Assembly (NCBI GenBank): GCA_036397455.1
Contig: DASWIX010000041.1
Coordinates: 107,822 to 171,821, forward strand
Length of the DNA: 64,000 nucleotides
Source: JADFNB01 sp036397455
Lineage (GTDB): Bacteria > Gemmatimonadota > Gemmatimonadetes > Gemmatimonadales > GWC2-71-9
Direction of reading: 5' to 3'
Positions 7,278 through 17,468 of this stretch are shown piece after piece; position 1 is the first letter of the stretch; each line of letters opens with the position of its first letter. The position numbers and the translations under genes are program-made. The notes beneath the pieces are model-generated. The model was not told where the DNA came from, did not search any database, and saw nothing but the letters and a program-made list of their open reading frames with translations.

Positions 7278-8606
7278 TTAGAGGCGGATATCGACGTAGG
7301 TGGTTTCGCGCAGGTCACGCAACAGGCGCTGCCGGCCGCTGTCTTCCGACAGGCGGCCGCGCAACTGATCGCGCAACTCGTCGAAGGTGTATTCCCCTTC
7401 AGGCTTGGTTTCGAACAACCGCACGACGGCGTAGCGTGCCGGTCCCCCGAGCGTCAGCTCCACGGGCCCAGCTATCTCTCCGACGCCCAGTCCTTCCAGG
7501 GCCTCCTGATAGCTCTGGGGAAGATCGCTACGTGCCACCTGATCGAACAGGTTCTGTTCGATCGGATCGTGGTAGATGCGTGACAGCGAATCGAGCCGCG
7601 CGCCGTCCCGAAGCGCGCGCGCCACCGTGTCGGCGCGGGCCAGCGCCAACGCCCGATCGGCGTCGGTCACTTCCGGGATGAACAGGACATGCCGTGCCCG
7701 CAGCTCGGCCGGTTCGATTCGCAAGACCTGGATGATGTGGAACCCGAACGGCGTCTCCACCACATCGGACAGTTGCCCGGGACGAAGCCGGAACGCCACC
7801 GCCTCGAACTGCGGCACCATCGTGCCGCGGCGGAACCAGCCCAGTTCTCCGCCCTGCTCCTTGGTGCCCGGGTCATCGGAGAACCGTCGCGCCGCCGTCT
7901 CGAAATCGGCGCCGCTACGCAACTCCCGCAGTACGGAATCCGCTCGACTGCGCGCGGCGGTTTTCGCCGCCGGCGTGGGTTCGGGACGAATCACGATCTG
8001 CCGCAACGACACGGTGGCTGGGCGTCTCGGATGCTGGTCCTTCGTCGCATCGAAATACGCCCGGGTTTCCGCTTCGGTCGGCGGGATGGGCGTGAGCTTC
8101 CCGCGATCCCGCAGCGTCTGCATCAAGCTCTGCTTCAGCATGTCCCGGCGGGTCCGTTCCGTCATGTAGCGCCGGTACTCTTCCGGTGTGCCGAACCCGG
8201 CGAGGTCCAATTGGCGACGATACTCGCTTTCGGACGTGAACTGGCTCCGGGCCTGACTGACGGCGACATCCACGGCCGCCTGAACCTGCTGATCGGTCAC
8301 CTGCACCAGCGTGTCCCGCTGCGCTGCCTGCACCAGCAGTTCGTCCTCGATCAGTTGATCGAGCATCGCACGGCGTAGCCGGTCGAGCTCCGCGGGATCG
8401 GTCGGTACCGGTCGCTGCGTGCGCTGGTAATCGGCGAACAAGAGGTTCAACTCTTCGTTCACCCGGGACAGCGCGATGGGCGTGTTGCCGACGACGGCCG
8501 CAATCCGGTCGATCGAGACGAACCCGCTGTCCGGGGATTGGGCCGACAAGGGAGCGGCCGCGACGGTCGCCACCGCGAAGGCGACGATGGCGCCGCGCCC
8601 CGCCAT
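7278..8606 (-). CDS. SurA-like periplasmic peptidyl-prolyl isomerase/chaperone
   Basis: The 442-residue protein starts with a signal peptide (MAGRGAIVAFAVATVAAAPLSAQ). It has a SurA N-terminal chaperone region (about 30-190, starting VSIDRIAAVVGNTPIALSRV) and a clear parvulin domain (about 200-300) with GGELGWFRRGTMVPQFE and TPFGFHIIQV. A second, weaker parvulin-like segment follows, beginning ARHVLFIP. SurA escorts outer-membrane proteins through the periplasm. The gene lies 2 nt after the lipoprotein isomerase gene and just before pdxA, matching the classic surA-pdxA pairing. ATG 8606 is chosen because it opens the signal peptide; a longer frame upstream only overlaps the previous gene. Confidence 0.9.
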   Translation of the reverse strand: MAGRGAIVAFAVATVAAAPLSAQSPDSGFVSIDRIAAVVGNTPIALSRVNEELNLLFADYQRTQRPVPTDPAELDRLRRAMLDQLIEDELLVQAAQRDTLVQVTDQQVQAAVDVAVSQARSQFTSESEYRRQLDLAGFGTPEEYRRYMTERTRRDMLKQSLMQTLRDRGKLTPIPPTEAETRAYFDATKDQHPRRPATVSLRQIVIRPEPTPAAKTAARSRADSVLRELRSGADFETAARRFSDDPGTKEQGGELGWFRRGTMVPQFEAVAFRLRPGQLSDVVETPFGFHIIQVLRIEPAELRARHVLFIPEVTDADRALALARADTVARALRDGARLDSLSRIYHDPIEQNLFDQVARSDLPQSYQEALEGLGVGEIAGPVELTLGGPARYAVVRLFETKPEGEYTFDELRDQLRGRLSEDSGRQRLLRDLRETTYVDIRL

Positions 8607-8608
8607 GG

Positions 8609-10024
8609 TTACGGTCCACCCGCGGTCGAGTCGGGTCGCGCGGCAGGGGCCGGAGCGGAATCCGGCGGTTGGGTCGGATACGCCGCGCGTAGCGCGCGCG
8701 CGCGTTCGAGCACGCGTTCGACCCCAGCCGGCACCACTTCCCACGACGTGCGGGACCGCAACTCGTCGGCCAGAAACGGCGGGACGAGTTGCAGCCGGCC
8801 GCGCTCCTGGCTCAGGCCTTCGATGTAGTCGACGACCTTCACCTCGATCATCCGCCGCCGAATCTCGTCGTTCGATTCGCCGAGCCACGCCAGGGTGTCA
8901 CGGTGCAGTCCCATCGCGGCGCCCAGCAGCGACAATTCACGCGCCAACTGATCGGTCATCTTGGCAAGTGCGTCCGGCGGGAGCGTGATGCCCTGCTCGC
9001 GGGCCTCGCGAAGGAGGACGTCGTTGCGGATCAGTGTTTCGACCATGGCACGAATCTGATCGTCACTGGCCCCCGAAAGCTGCCGCCGGATGCCGATCGG
9101 CATGCCTTGAATCCAGCGCGCGAAATCGGCCACGGTGAACTCACCGCCCCGGAACGTGCCGATCACCTTGCCGGATCGCTTGGCCCGGATCGGATCGGTG
9201 GCAACCTCCCGCACGGCGGGGACCGCCGACGCGCGGACCTTGATGTTCCACGTCGCCGGAAGCCGGGCCAGGTACTCGGCGTCGAACCGCCGCTGGAGCT
9301 GATCCGTGAGCCCCTCGGCAAACGCGGCGCGTACCTCTGCCAGCGGCGGACGGTACAGTATGTGGAACCCGAGCTCGGTCTGGATGACGATCGATACGCC
9401 GCCGGGCTGCAGGGCATAGGCTTCATTCTCGAGCGCCGGCATCATCTCACCGCGCGCCACGACGCCGAGACTGCCCTCGGCATCACCGTCCACGGCACTG
9501 TTGACCTCCGGGGCCACCACCGACCACGGCCCCCCCTGGCCCAGACCGTCCCATGCCCGCTGGACCACCTGCCGCTTCATCTGACGAAAATCTTCGGCCA
9601 GATCCGGCTCGGTGGCGAGAAAAATCTGCTTGATGAAACGGTACTCGCCGGCGTCGTACGCACTGTCCACCGCCGCCGAGTCGAGTTCGGCCGCGTCGCC
9701 GATGAGCATGTCGTGGTAGGCGGACGCAAGTTCCTGCTGCACGTCCGCCCACTTGGCCACCACCACGGTAGCCGAGTCAAGCATGGTATTGCCGGCAACC
9801 AGGGATTGGGCAAACAGCGTGTAGTCGATCCACATCTCGGCGATCCCTTCCACCACATCGCGGCGGAGCGCCAGGTCCTTGCCGGCAGCGATCACTTCCG
9901 CCAGCCGGCCAACGCCCAATTCGAAACCCCCCGCGCGGGCGACAACACTCACATCGGTCGACAGCGCATCCCCGCATCCCAGCGTCAGGACTGCCGCCGC
10001 CGCCGCCATCACTCGCAAACGCAT
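8609..10024 (-). CDS. lipoprotein peptidyl-prolyl isomerase (PrsA/SurA-like)
   Basis: The 471-residue precursor has a lipobox (LTLGC, Cys about residue 17), so it should be lipid-anchored facing the periplasm. A SurA-like helical region precedes a degenerate parvulin domain with LGVVARGEMMPALENEAYAL and TELGFHILY (about 190-235). The second half is a long helical SurA-like region with repeated I/L-R-x-x-L segments, and the C terminus is Pro/Ala-rich. The adjacent soluble SurA-like protein suggests a two-member set for outer-membrane protein folding, with this one fixed to the membrane. Its isomerase activity is uncertain. Confidence 0.8.
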   Translation of the reverse strand: MRLRVMAAAAAVLTLGCGDALSTDVSVVARAGGFELGVGRLAEVIAAGKDLALRRDVVEGIAEMWIDYTLFAQSLVAGNTMLDSATVVVAKWADVQQELASAYHDMLIGDAAELDSAAVDSAYDAGEYRFIKQIFLATEPDLAEDFRQMKRQVVQRAWDGLGQGGPWSVVAPEVNSAVDGDAEGSLGVVARGEMMPALENEAYALQPGGVSIVIQTELGFHILYRPPLAEVRAAFAEGLTDQLQRRFDAEYLARLPATWNIKVRASAVPAVREVATDPIRAKRSGKVIGTFRGGEFTVADFARWIQGMPIGIRRQLSGASDDQIRAMVETLIRNDVLLREAREQGITLPPDALAKMTDQLARELSLLGAAMGLHRDTLAWLGESNDEIRRRMIEVKVVDYIEGLSQERGRLQLVPPFLADELRSRTSWEVVPAGVERVLERARALRAAYPTQPPDSAPAPAARPDSTAGGP

Positions 10025-10035
10025 GCGTTCTCCAT

Positions 10036-13000
10036 TTATGAAACGGGGGTCGGCTGATCGGCGACCGCCCTACCTCGCTCCGCCAACGCCGCTCGCAACG
10101 CCCGTACCAACCCCGGCCCCATCGCCAAACCACCCACGCGGGTGAGCCGCAATGACAAGGGGACCGCCCGTCGTACGTCGGCGGCGAACTGCACATCATC
10201 GAGCGCGGCCGTCAGTCCCGCCAATCGCGGCGACGCACCCGGCCGGAAATTCAGACGCGCCTCGTCACCTCGAACCAGGACGGTCTCGAGCCCGAGGCGC
10301 GCACCCAGCGCGCGTAATTCCGCAATCGTGAGCAAGCGATCCGCCTCGGCCGGGAGTGGCCCGAATCGATCGCGCAGCTCGTCGCGCAGGGCCGCAATCT
10401 CGCCAACTTCGTCGACACGCGCCAGCCGGCGATACAGATCCAGCTTGGCATCCTCATCCGGCACGTAGGCGTCCGGTAGCCGCGCGCCGCCCTCAACCGT
10501 CACATCGGGCGGCGGAAGGACCGCCTTCCCATCTCCCTCGAGCGCCCGCACGGCGTCGTGGAGCCACCGCAGATAGGTGTCGAACCCGACCGCATGGGCA
10601 TGCCCGGACTGCTCCGCTCCCAGGAGATTACCCGCACCACGCAGTTCGAGGTCCCGCAGCGCAATGCGATATCCTGAACCAAGCGCCGTGTGGTGTTCCA
10701 GGACCTGCAGTCGTTGTTCCGCATCCGGATCGATCCGATCCGGCACCAGGAGGTAGCAATATGCGCGCCGGTGCCCGCGCCCTACGCGGCCGCGGAGTTG
10801 GTAGAGTTGCGCCAGCCCGAACTGATCGGCGTTGTGCACGACCATCGTGTTGGCGTTCGGGACATCCAGTCCGGACTCGACGATCATGGTCGACACCAGC
10901 ACGTCCACCTCGCCCGAGACGAAGCGCTGCATCACCCCTTCCAACTCGCGCTCCCGCATCTGCCCGTGTCCGACCGCCACCCGTGCTCGCGGTGCCAACG
11001 CCTCGACGCGTTGCGCAATACTGTCGATGGTCTCGACCCGGTTGTGCACGAAAAACACCTGCCCACCCCGGTCCAGCTCCCGCGCCATCACCTCTTCGAG
11101 CAACGCATCGTCCCAGGGTTCCACGAACGTGAGGATCGGAGACCGGTCGCGCGGTGGGGTCTCGATCAACGTCAGGTTACGAAGCCCGGTGAGCGCGAGG
11201 TGCAGGGTGCGCGGAATCGGGGTCGCCGTGAGGGTCATCACATCGACCTCGAGCCGCAGCGCCTTCAGCCGCTCCTTGTGCTTGACCCCGAACCGGTGTT
11301 CCTCGTCCACCACCAGCATCCCGAGCGCATGGAACTCGACGTCGGCGGACAGCAGCCGATGCGTGCCAATCACGATGTCGACCGATCCTTCGGCGAGACC
11401 GAGGGTCACCTGTCGCTGCTCCGCCGGACGGCGGAACCGGGACAGGACCTCGACGCGGACCGGAAAATCGGCCATCCGCTCGCGGAACGTCCGGCCGTGT
11501 TGCTCCGCCAGGATGGTCGTCGGGACCAGCACCGCCACCTGTTTACCCGCCTGCACCGCCTTGAACGCCGCCCGGATCGCCACTTCGGTCTTGCCGTACC
11601 CGACGTCACCCACCACCAGGCGGTCCATCGGGTGCGGTTGCTCCATGTCGCGCTTGACGTCGTCGGTCGCCTTGCGCTGGTCCGGCGTATCCTCGTAGAG
11701 AAACGCCGATTCCAACTCCCGCTGCCAGCGGGTATCGGGCGGAAAGGCGAAGCCGGGCGTGACGGCGCGACGCGCGTACAGGTCGACCAACTCCGCGGCC
11801 ATGTGGCGAATGGCCCGTTGCGTCTTTTCGCGTTGGCGCCGCCAGCGCGCGGCCCCGAGCGCATCGAGTCGCGGTGGGCGGCGCTCGCCGTCGTCCGGCG
11901 CGCGGTACCGTTCGATCTGATCGATGCGGTACACCGGGACGTTGAGGCGGTCGCCCCTCTCGTATTCGAGTACCGCCACCTCGAGCGCCGTCCCCTCCCC
12001 CACCTCGATCTGCTCGATGCCTCGGTACATCCCGATTCCGTGCTCCAGGTGCACCACGTAATCGCCAGGCGAGAGCGGGCTTGCCGCCGTCTCCAGCGCC
12101 TGGCGAAATCGCCGGGCTCGCCTGATCCGTCGCGCCCGGCGGAAGATCTCATGATCCGTCAGGACCGTGAGCCCCGGCAGCGCGAATCCGCCTTGCAGGG
12201 CACCGAGCGCCAGCGTCACCGTGTCGGGCAGATACGCGCCCGGCCCATCGCCGCCGAGCAGCTCCTCCAAGCGCTCGAGTTGCCCCTCGTTGTCGCACAG
12301 GATGAGCGTCGGACCCTGGCGCACGATGCCCGCGAGGCGGCGCATGTCCCGATTGACCGGCTCAGGGGCAAACAGCTGGAAATCGTGACCCGCCTCGCCG
12401 AGCCGCACGCGCGCGAAGCCGAGCCACGCGCGGCTCCAGACCGCGGGGGACACGAACACCGCGTCGCGACCCGGGACGTCTTCGCCGCGCCGCCGCGCGA
12501 CTTCGACGTGGTGCTCAGCCTCCGCCCACACCCGCGGCACGTCCTCGGGGTCAACGCCTTCGTCGACCACGAGCAGCGTGTCGGCGGGGAGGACGTCGAG
12601 CAGTGTTTCCGTCGCCGGTGCGATCCGTCCGTCCGGCTCGGCTTCGGCGGCCCGGATCGGCAGGATAGTCACGCGATCGACCTCGCGCAGCGATCGCTGC
12701 GTGTCGAGGTCGAACGCGCGCAGCGAAGCGACCTCATCGCCCCACCACTCGATCCGCGCCGGGGACGCCATCCCGAATCCGTACACATCGATGATCCCGC
12801 CGCGCACGGCGAACTGCGCCACGTCGCTCACCGACGGCACCCGTGCGTATCCCATCGATGCGAGGCGCCCGATGAGGTGGTCCAGCCGATCCGTCATGCC
12901 GCGTTCCAGGTCGACCCGCTGCCGCGCCACCAGCCGCGTCATGCCGGTGCGTTCGGCCGTCGCGCGGAGCGTCGTGACGATGACCCGCGCGCGCCCGCTG

Positions 13001-13329
13001 AGAATCGCTTCGAGCGTTTCGACACGGGTGCCCGCGATTTCGTAGTGGGGTTCTTCGACGCCGTATGCTTCCCGCTGCGGGTAGAGCCTCGCCCCCTCGT
13101 CAAGCAGCGTGTTCAGATCGGCTTCCCACCGCTCCGCCTCCTGCGGCCGACCGGCAACCACGACGATGACGCGCTGAGGCGCACGCCGCAGGAGGGCGGC
13201 GACGAGCACCGCGCGGCTCGATCCGGGTAAACCGGTCGCACCATGTTCTTCCGCCTGAGCCGGCAGCGCGTGGACAAACGACCGAAACGCCGGAAGACCC
13301 TCGAACGCCGCCAGCAGACCGGGAAGCAT
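10036..13329 (-). CDS. mfd: transcription-repair coupling factor
   Basis: Mfd removes RNA polymerase stalled at DNA lesions and recruits UvrA. The 1,097-residue protein shows the UvrB-like N-terminal domain, the RNA-polymerase interaction domain (about residue 421, DYVVHLEHGIGMYRG), the RecG-like helicase with Walker A GDVGYGKTEVA (about 573), DEEHRFG box, SVDIVIGTHRLL and QLRGRVGRG motifs, and the C-terminal TRCF domain (about 950-1050). ATG 13329 shares its first base with the last base of the upstream stop codon (TGATG); a longer frame begins inside that gene and is less likely. uvrA lies elsewhere in this window at 45,551. Confidence 0.97.
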   Translation of the reverse strand: MLPGLLAAFEGLPAFRSFVHALPAQAEEHGATGLPGSSRAVLVAALLRRAPQRVIVVVAGRPQEAERWEADLNTLLDEGARLYPQREAYGVEEPHYEIAGTRVETLEAILSGRARVIVTTLRATAERTGMTRLVARQRVDLERGMTDRLDHLIGRLASMGYARVPSVSDVAQFAVRGGIIDVYGFGMASPARIEWWGDEVASLRAFDLDTQRSLREVDRVTILPIRAAEAEPDGRIAPATETLLDVLPADTLLVVDEGVDPEDVPRVWAEAEHHVEVARRRGEDVPGRDAVFVSPAVWSRAWLGFARVRLGEAGHDFQLFAPEPVNRDMRRLAGIVRQGPTLILCDNEGQLERLEELLGGDGPGAYLPDTVTLALGALQGGFALPGLTVLTDHEIFRRARRIRRARRFRQALETAASPLSPGDYVVHLEHGIGMYRGIEQIEVGEGTALEVAVLEYERGDRLNVPVYRIDQIERYRAPDDGERRPPRLDALGAARWRRQREKTQRAIRHMAAELVDLYARRAVTPGFAFPPDTRWQRELESAFLYEDTPDQRKATDDVKRDMEQPHPMDRLVVGDVGYGKTEVAIRAAFKAVQAGKQVAVLVPTTILAEQHGRTFRERMADFPVRVEVLSRFRRPAEQRQVTLGLAEGSVDIVIGTHRLLSADVEFHALGMLVVDEEHRFGVKHKERLKALRLEVDVMTLTATPIPRTLHLALTGLRNLTLIETPPRDRSPILTFVEPWDDALLEEVMARELDRGGQVFFVHNRVETIDSIAQRVEALAPRARVAVGHGQMRERELEGVMQRFVSGEVDVLVSTMIVESGLDVPNANTMVVHNADQFGLAQLYQLRGRVGRGHRRAYCYLLVPDRIDPDAEQRLQVLEHHTALGSGYRIALRDLELRGAGNLLGAEQSGHAHAVGFDTYLRWLHDAVRALEGDGKAVLPPPDVTVEGGARLPDAYVPDEDAKLDLYRRLARVDEVGEIAALRDELRDRFGPLPAEADRLLTIAELRALGARLGLETVLVRGDEARLNFRPGASPRLAGLTAALDDVQFAADVRRAVPLSLRLTRVGGLAMGPGLVRALRAALAERGRAVADQPTPVS

Positions 13330-15119
13330 CAGTCCTCGCGGACTCTCCCGCCCGCGCTGGCCAGTCCCAGCTCCACGGCGGCGAACAGGAGAGCGAGTGC
13401 CAGAAACCAACCCGCCAGATCGGCGCGGCGAGCGCCGCGGAACAACTCCCGGTCGAGCGCGCCAGCGGCGTATGGCCCCGCGTCGGGCCCGAACACCGTC
13501 CGGATTTCCCGCGGCGCCGCCGGCTCCAACGGGATTTCGCGGCGATCGTGATTCACTTGCAGCGCCCCGACGGTATCACCCGCGTTGCCCAGCAGGAAAT
13601 ACACCCCCGGTTCGGTCGGGGCCTGCACTGCTCCGGCGGTCGCCAGCGGGAGCCGGCCCTGCGGACCGAGCAGCGCGGCCGCGCTGCTCGGAAGGACCAC
13701 GGTGGCTCCCGCCGCCGCCTCGACACGCCACGCTTCGGCGGCCGCTACCCGATTGATCAAGGCATCGAGAAACGGCACGAACCCCGCGGTGACCGGCAGC
13801 GTGGTCCAGCGCGGTTCAAGCCGGCTCGCAACGATGACAAGGGCGCCCTGTCGCACGATCCACGGCTCGCCTCCGGCCGTCGCCACGACCTGGCCCTCGC
13901 CTGTCAGATGGTACCGCCGCAACACGCGCGCGTCCTCGAGACCGCGCAGGTCGCCCTGCAGGGTCCATTCACCGGTCAGCGGATCGCCGAAGCGCCACGG
14001 TATCCCGCGCGCCGCCAGCGCCCGGTTCACGCCGCCGAGTTCCACCGGCTCGTCCGGCGGAAACAGGATGGTCCGGCCGATTTCGACCCGGTCACCCAAC
14101 CGTACCTCCGTGCCGTGGGACAGACGGCCGGCCTCCTGCAGCACGCCGATCGCCTGCTGCACGAACGGCCCGGCACCGCGCGCGACCGAGGTCGCGGTCG
14201 GCGGGGCACCGCGAACGGCCACGTGCCATACATCATCGCCACGCAATTCGTCAGGATCCAGCAGCACCCGGGCGGCGTGCCAGCCCGGCGCGACGCCCTC
14301 GACGCTCATCACGGCGTCTCGACCCGGCGCCGCCAGGGTCCGCGCCACCACCACGCCGCCGATCTCGAGTCGCACCGGACGATCATCGGTTCCGGTGCCG
14401 TCCAGCGTGGACACGACCGTCCCACCGGCGGACCAGACGTCCGGGGTGATCCGCACCGCCGCGATCCCCCGGTTCTCGGGCGGCGCCGGGACACCGGCAA
14501 CCAGCGTCCGAGCCGGCGGGAGGGGACCGGAGGAAACGGCGCCGCGTTGCAGGTCGCTCACCACCACCACTTCACCGGGCAACGGATCGTCGGCCACCAC
14601 GCGCGCCGCGGCACGGACCGCGTCGGCCACGTCCAGCCGGACGCCGGCGGGTCGCAACGAATCGAGTGCCAGCAACGCCTCGATCCGGGTGACACGTCGC
14701 GGAATACCGTCCGCCAACACGAGCCACAGGTGGTCGCCGGACGCCGTGCGCCCGAACACACCCCGCGCCCGATCGGTCAACGCGTCGAGCACCCGGCGAC
14801 CGCCCTGCACCGCCGCGGAGGAAAGCGAATTATCGACCACCACCGCGAGGGCGGAGGGACCGTGGAGGTCGCCGAACGGCAGTCGCGCCACCGGACGGGC
14901 CGCGGCCACCGCGATGCAAGCGAGCAGCGCCATGCGCAACAGCAGCAACAGCAGGTTGCGGAGCTTGAGCCGGCGACTGTGGCGGCGCTCCGTCTCGGCG
15001 AGATACCGCACCGCGGGGAACGGCACGGTCGGGGGGGTGCGCCGTTGCAACAGATGGAGCAGCGCCGGGATGCCGGCGGCCGCGAGGCCCAGCAGGGCGA
15101 GAGGCTGGAGAAACCCCAT
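13329..15119 (-). CDS. BatA-like membrane protein with degenerate VWA domain
   Basis: The 596-residue protein begins with the BatA N-terminal domain (MGFLQPLALLGLAAAGIPALL, then a second helix LLLLLLRMALLACIAVAAA), followed by a VWA-type region (about 85-230) with VVVDNSLSS in place of the strict DxSxS metal motif and a VVVSDLQRG strand. The middle is a set of beta-rich segments, and one more membrane helix lies close to the C terminus (about 570-590). It sits directly after a DUF58 gene, the standard pair of aerotolerance (Bat) or MoxR-type chaperone loci; the MoxR ATPase itself is not visible here. The function is inferred from context. Confidence 0.8.
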   Translation of the reverse strand: MGFLQPLALLGLAAAGIPALLHLLQRRTPPTVPFPAVRYLAETERRHSRRLKLRNLLLLLLRMALLACIAVAAARPVARLPFGDLHGPSALAVVVDNSLSSAAVQGGRRVLDALTDRARGVFGRTASGDHLWLVLADGIPRRVTRIEALLALDSLRPAGVRLDVADAVRAAARVVADDPLPGEVVVVSDLQRGAVSSGPLPPARTLVAGVPAPPENRGIAAVRITPDVWSAGGTVVSTLDGTGTDDRPVRLEIGGVVVARTLAAPGRDAVMSVEGVAPGWHAARVLLDPDELRGDDVWHVAVRGAPPTATSVARGAGPFVQQAIGVLQEAGRLSHGTEVRLGDRVEIGRTILFPPDEPVELGGVNRALAARGIPWRFGDPLTGEWTLQGDLRGLEDARVLRRYHLTGEGQVVATAGGEPWIVRQGALVIVASRLEPRWTTLPVTAGFVPFLDALINRVAAAEAWRVEAAAGATVVLPSSAAALLGPQGRLPLATAGAVQAPTEPGVYFLLGNAGDTVGALQVNHDRREIPLEPAAPREIRTVFGPDAGPYAAGALDRELFRGARRADLAGWFLALALLFAAVELGLASAGGRVRED

Positions 15120-16022
15120 TTACCCGAGTCGCGACCGCCGCGCCGCCGCGCGGCGGAGCACATGCCCGAACGGCGTGTCGGTCAGCACCGGGAAATAGGC
15201 GATCCCGACCCGCCGGAGCGCGTGGCGCCACGCCACGATAGCGCGACGCACCGTCTCGCGGTACGCCGCGCGGAATTCGCGGGGCCGCACGACCACGCCG
15301 GCGCCCGTCTCCGGATCCTCGAACCGGGCTTCCGGCGGACCGTCCAGTTCGCACTCGGAGGGATCCATGATGTGAAAGACCATCACCTGGTGCCCGCGGT
15401 GTCGAAGGTACTGCATGGCGAGCAGCGCCAGGTCGCGGTCGAACAGGAGATCCGACACGAACACCACCAGGCCCCGCCGCCTCAAGAGGTCGGTCACGCG
15501 CCGCAGCGCCGGTTCGGCCGCCGTCCCGTGCCCGGCATCCAGGCCGGCGATGGTGGACAGCAAGCTCCAGCGTTGCTGCACCCGCGCACGAGCGGGCACG
15601 ACGGCGCGGACCTCCTCGTCAAACGCAATCAGTCCTGTCGCGTCGCGCTGCCGCAGCAGAACCAGGGACAGTGCCGCTACCAGCCGTTGCGCGTAGCCGA
15701 GTTTGGTCAGACGCCGGTCTGCCCCGCGCCAGGCCATCGAGCGGCTGACGTCGAGCACGATCATGGACCGGAGATTGGTCTCGGCCTCGTATTGCTTGAC
15801 GGTCAGACGATCGGAGCGCGCCAGCACGCGCCAGTCGACGTAGCGCAACTCATCGCCAGCCTGGTAGGGTCGGTGTTCGGCAAACTCAACCGAGAACCCC
15901 TTGAACGGCGATCGGTGCAACCCCGCCAGAAACCCCTCGACCACCCCCTCAGCCGTGAACTCGATGCCGCCGAGTTCGGCCACATCGTACGGATCGAGCA
16001 GATCCAGCCGACCGCCTACCAC
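15120..16022 (-). CDS. DUF58 domain protein (VWA-like)
   Basis: The 300-residue cytoplasmic protein has the DUF58 core GDELRYVDWRVLARSDRLTV (about 60-80), followed by a VWA metal motif, VLDVSRSM, that keeps the DxSxS pattern (about 94-98). The region around VVFVSDLLFD is the second VWA strand. DUF58 proteins work with MoxR AAA+ ATPases to mature or insert metal-dependent or membrane complexes. It starts with GTG at 16020-16022 and ends directly before the BatA-like gene, so the two are coupled. The 212-bp gap upstream holds divergent promoters. Confidence 0.85.
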   Translation of the reverse strand: MVGGRLDLLDPYDVAELGGIEFTAEGVVEGFLAGLHRSPFKGFSVEFAEHRPYQAGDELRYVDWRVLARSDRLTVKQYEAETNLRSMIVLDVSRSMAWRGADRRLTKLGYAQRLVAALSLVLLRQRDATGLIAFDEEVRAVVPARARVQQRWSLLSTIAGLDAGHGTAAEPALRRVTDLLRRRGLVVFVSDLLFDRDLALLAMQYLRHRGHQVMVFHIMDPSECELDGPPEARFEDPETGAGVVVRPREFRAAYRETVRRAIVAWRHALRRVGIAYFPVLTDTPFGHVLRRAAARRSRLG

Positions 16023-16234
16023 CCCAACCGCCGGCTGGACGGTGCAAGTCGGGGTGTCCGCATGCTAGACGACGTCCTCAATTCTGGACATTCTCCGCGT
16101 ATCCGGTAGAACTACAAGCCAGCATAAATGGTTTCCCGACAATGAGTTAGAACGCTCGTGCGTTCCGGCACGCCTCCTGCCTATTCGAGACGTCAAGCGC
16201 GACCGTCGCGCGGGTCTCAGGTGCGGAGGCACAC

Positions 16235-17398
16235 GTGCCCCGAGGAATCTTAATCGCTCTGCTGTTGCCGTCTGGCGCGGCCGCCTTGCCGGCGGATCCG
16301 GGCACGCCGGTGCGGCGCGATGCCACCGCCCCGTACGTCGAACTCTGGACGAATCGCGATGACGTGTACCGCCGTGGCGACCGGGTGTCGGTCTACGTGC
16401 GGACCGACGACGACGCCTACGTCACGGTGTTCCGTATCGATACCGACGGCAGGGTCCGCGTCCTGTTCCCGACCGATCCATGGGACGACAATTTTGCGCG
16501 TGGCGGCGTCCGGTATCAGATCGAAGGGCGTCATGGCGGGTATTCGTTCCGCGTGGAGGACTACCCCGGCACGGGGTACTTGTTCGCCGTGGCGAGTCGC
16601 GATCCGTTCCGGTTCTCCCCCTTCGTGCGTGGCGATCACTGGGACTACCGGATGATCGGCGAGTACGGTCGGATCACCGGCGATCCGTATGTCGCGTTCG
16701 GCGATCTGCTCGACGAGATCATCCCGCCCAACTACGTCGACTACGCCTACGACGTTGCGCCGTACGACGTCGACCGCCACTACGAGTATCCGCGGTTTCT
16801 CTGTTACGACTGTCACACCTACGCGGAGTGGCCGTACTGGAATCCATACGCGAATCCGTGCATCAGTTTTCGCATCGTGGTTTACGATGACCCCTATTAC
16901 TACCCGGCGCGGCGTTATGCCGGCACGCGGGTGGTGTACCGCCGGCCGACAACCATCGTGCCGCGGTATGTGTTCAAGGACCGAACCCCTGGCGATCGAT
17001 ATGTCGAGACCGTGCGCGAACGTCCGGTCGACGCCAACGGCCGCCCTCGGGTGGAGCCGGGGGCGACGCGACGAACAGTGATCAGCGCGGGAGAGCGGAT
17101 CCCAACCCCCACGCGGCGTGGGGTAGCCCCGTCAGGTGACGCGTCCACTCGCGTCCTGCGTCCCCGAACAGGGCCCGCGCCGCGGCCGCTGCGTCTCGAG
17201 CGGCGCGACCCCAAACGGCCACCCCCGGCGACCGAGCGGCGCCGCGACACCACCCGAACTGATCCGGGCCGGCTGGACGCTCGCCCCCCTGAACGACCCC
17301 CCGTCCAGCCCACGTCGGCACGACGCGTCCCGACCCGGCGCCCCATCGACCCTCCTCGCCGCGACTCAACCCCACCGAGGCGGCCAAGCGAGATCTGA
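16235..17398 (+). CDS. secreted DUF4384 domain protein with Arg/Pro-rich tail
   Basis: The 387-residue protein starts with GTG behind a GGAGG site and a signal peptide cleaved after about residue 18. The DUF4384 region (about 30-125) contains ELWTNRDDVYRRGDRVSVYV and YLFAVASRDPF, typical of this beta-sandwich linked to envelope sensing proteins. The middle has many Tyr and Asp and a Cys-x-x-Cys (YDCHTY preceded by FLC). The last ~130 residues are Arg/Pro/Thr-rich and disordered. It is divergent from the DUF58 gene. The role is unknown; the envelope location is inferred from the signal peptide. Confidence 0.75.
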   Translation: MPRGILIALLLPSGAAALPADPGTPVRRDATAPYVELWTNRDDVYRRGDRVSVYVRTDDDAYVTVFRIDTDGRVRVLFPTDPWDDNFARGGVRYQIEGRHGGYSFRVEDYPGTGYLFAVASRDPFRFSPFVRGDHWDYRMIGEYGRITGDPYVAFGDLLDEIIPPNYVDYAYDVAPYDVDRHYEYPRFLCYDCHTYAEWPYWNPYANPCISFRIVVYDDPYYYPARRYAGTRVVYRRPTTIVPRYVFKDRTPGDRYVETVRERPVDANGRPRVEPGATRRTVISAGERIPTPTRRGVAPSGDASTRVLRPRTGPAPRPLRLERRDPKRPPPATERRRDTTRTDPGRLDARPPERPPVQPTSARRVPTRRPIDPPRRDSTPPRRPSEI

Positions 17399-17468
17399 TC
17401 TCTGCCGGAACCGCGGCTCCATGCCGGGTTATCTTGTGGCAGTTCTCGTTTCTCTCGGAGACAAACCA

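Noticed and set aside
10690..13230. An 846-codon plus-strand frame opposite mfd
   Set aside because: It is an antisense shadow: the composition is His/Arg/Gln-rich and motif-free, whereas the minus strand encodes Mfd.
13548..16109. An 853-codon plus-strand frame opposite the BatA-like and DUF58 genes
   Set aside because: It is an antisense shadow, His/Arg/Gln-rich, without start context or domains.
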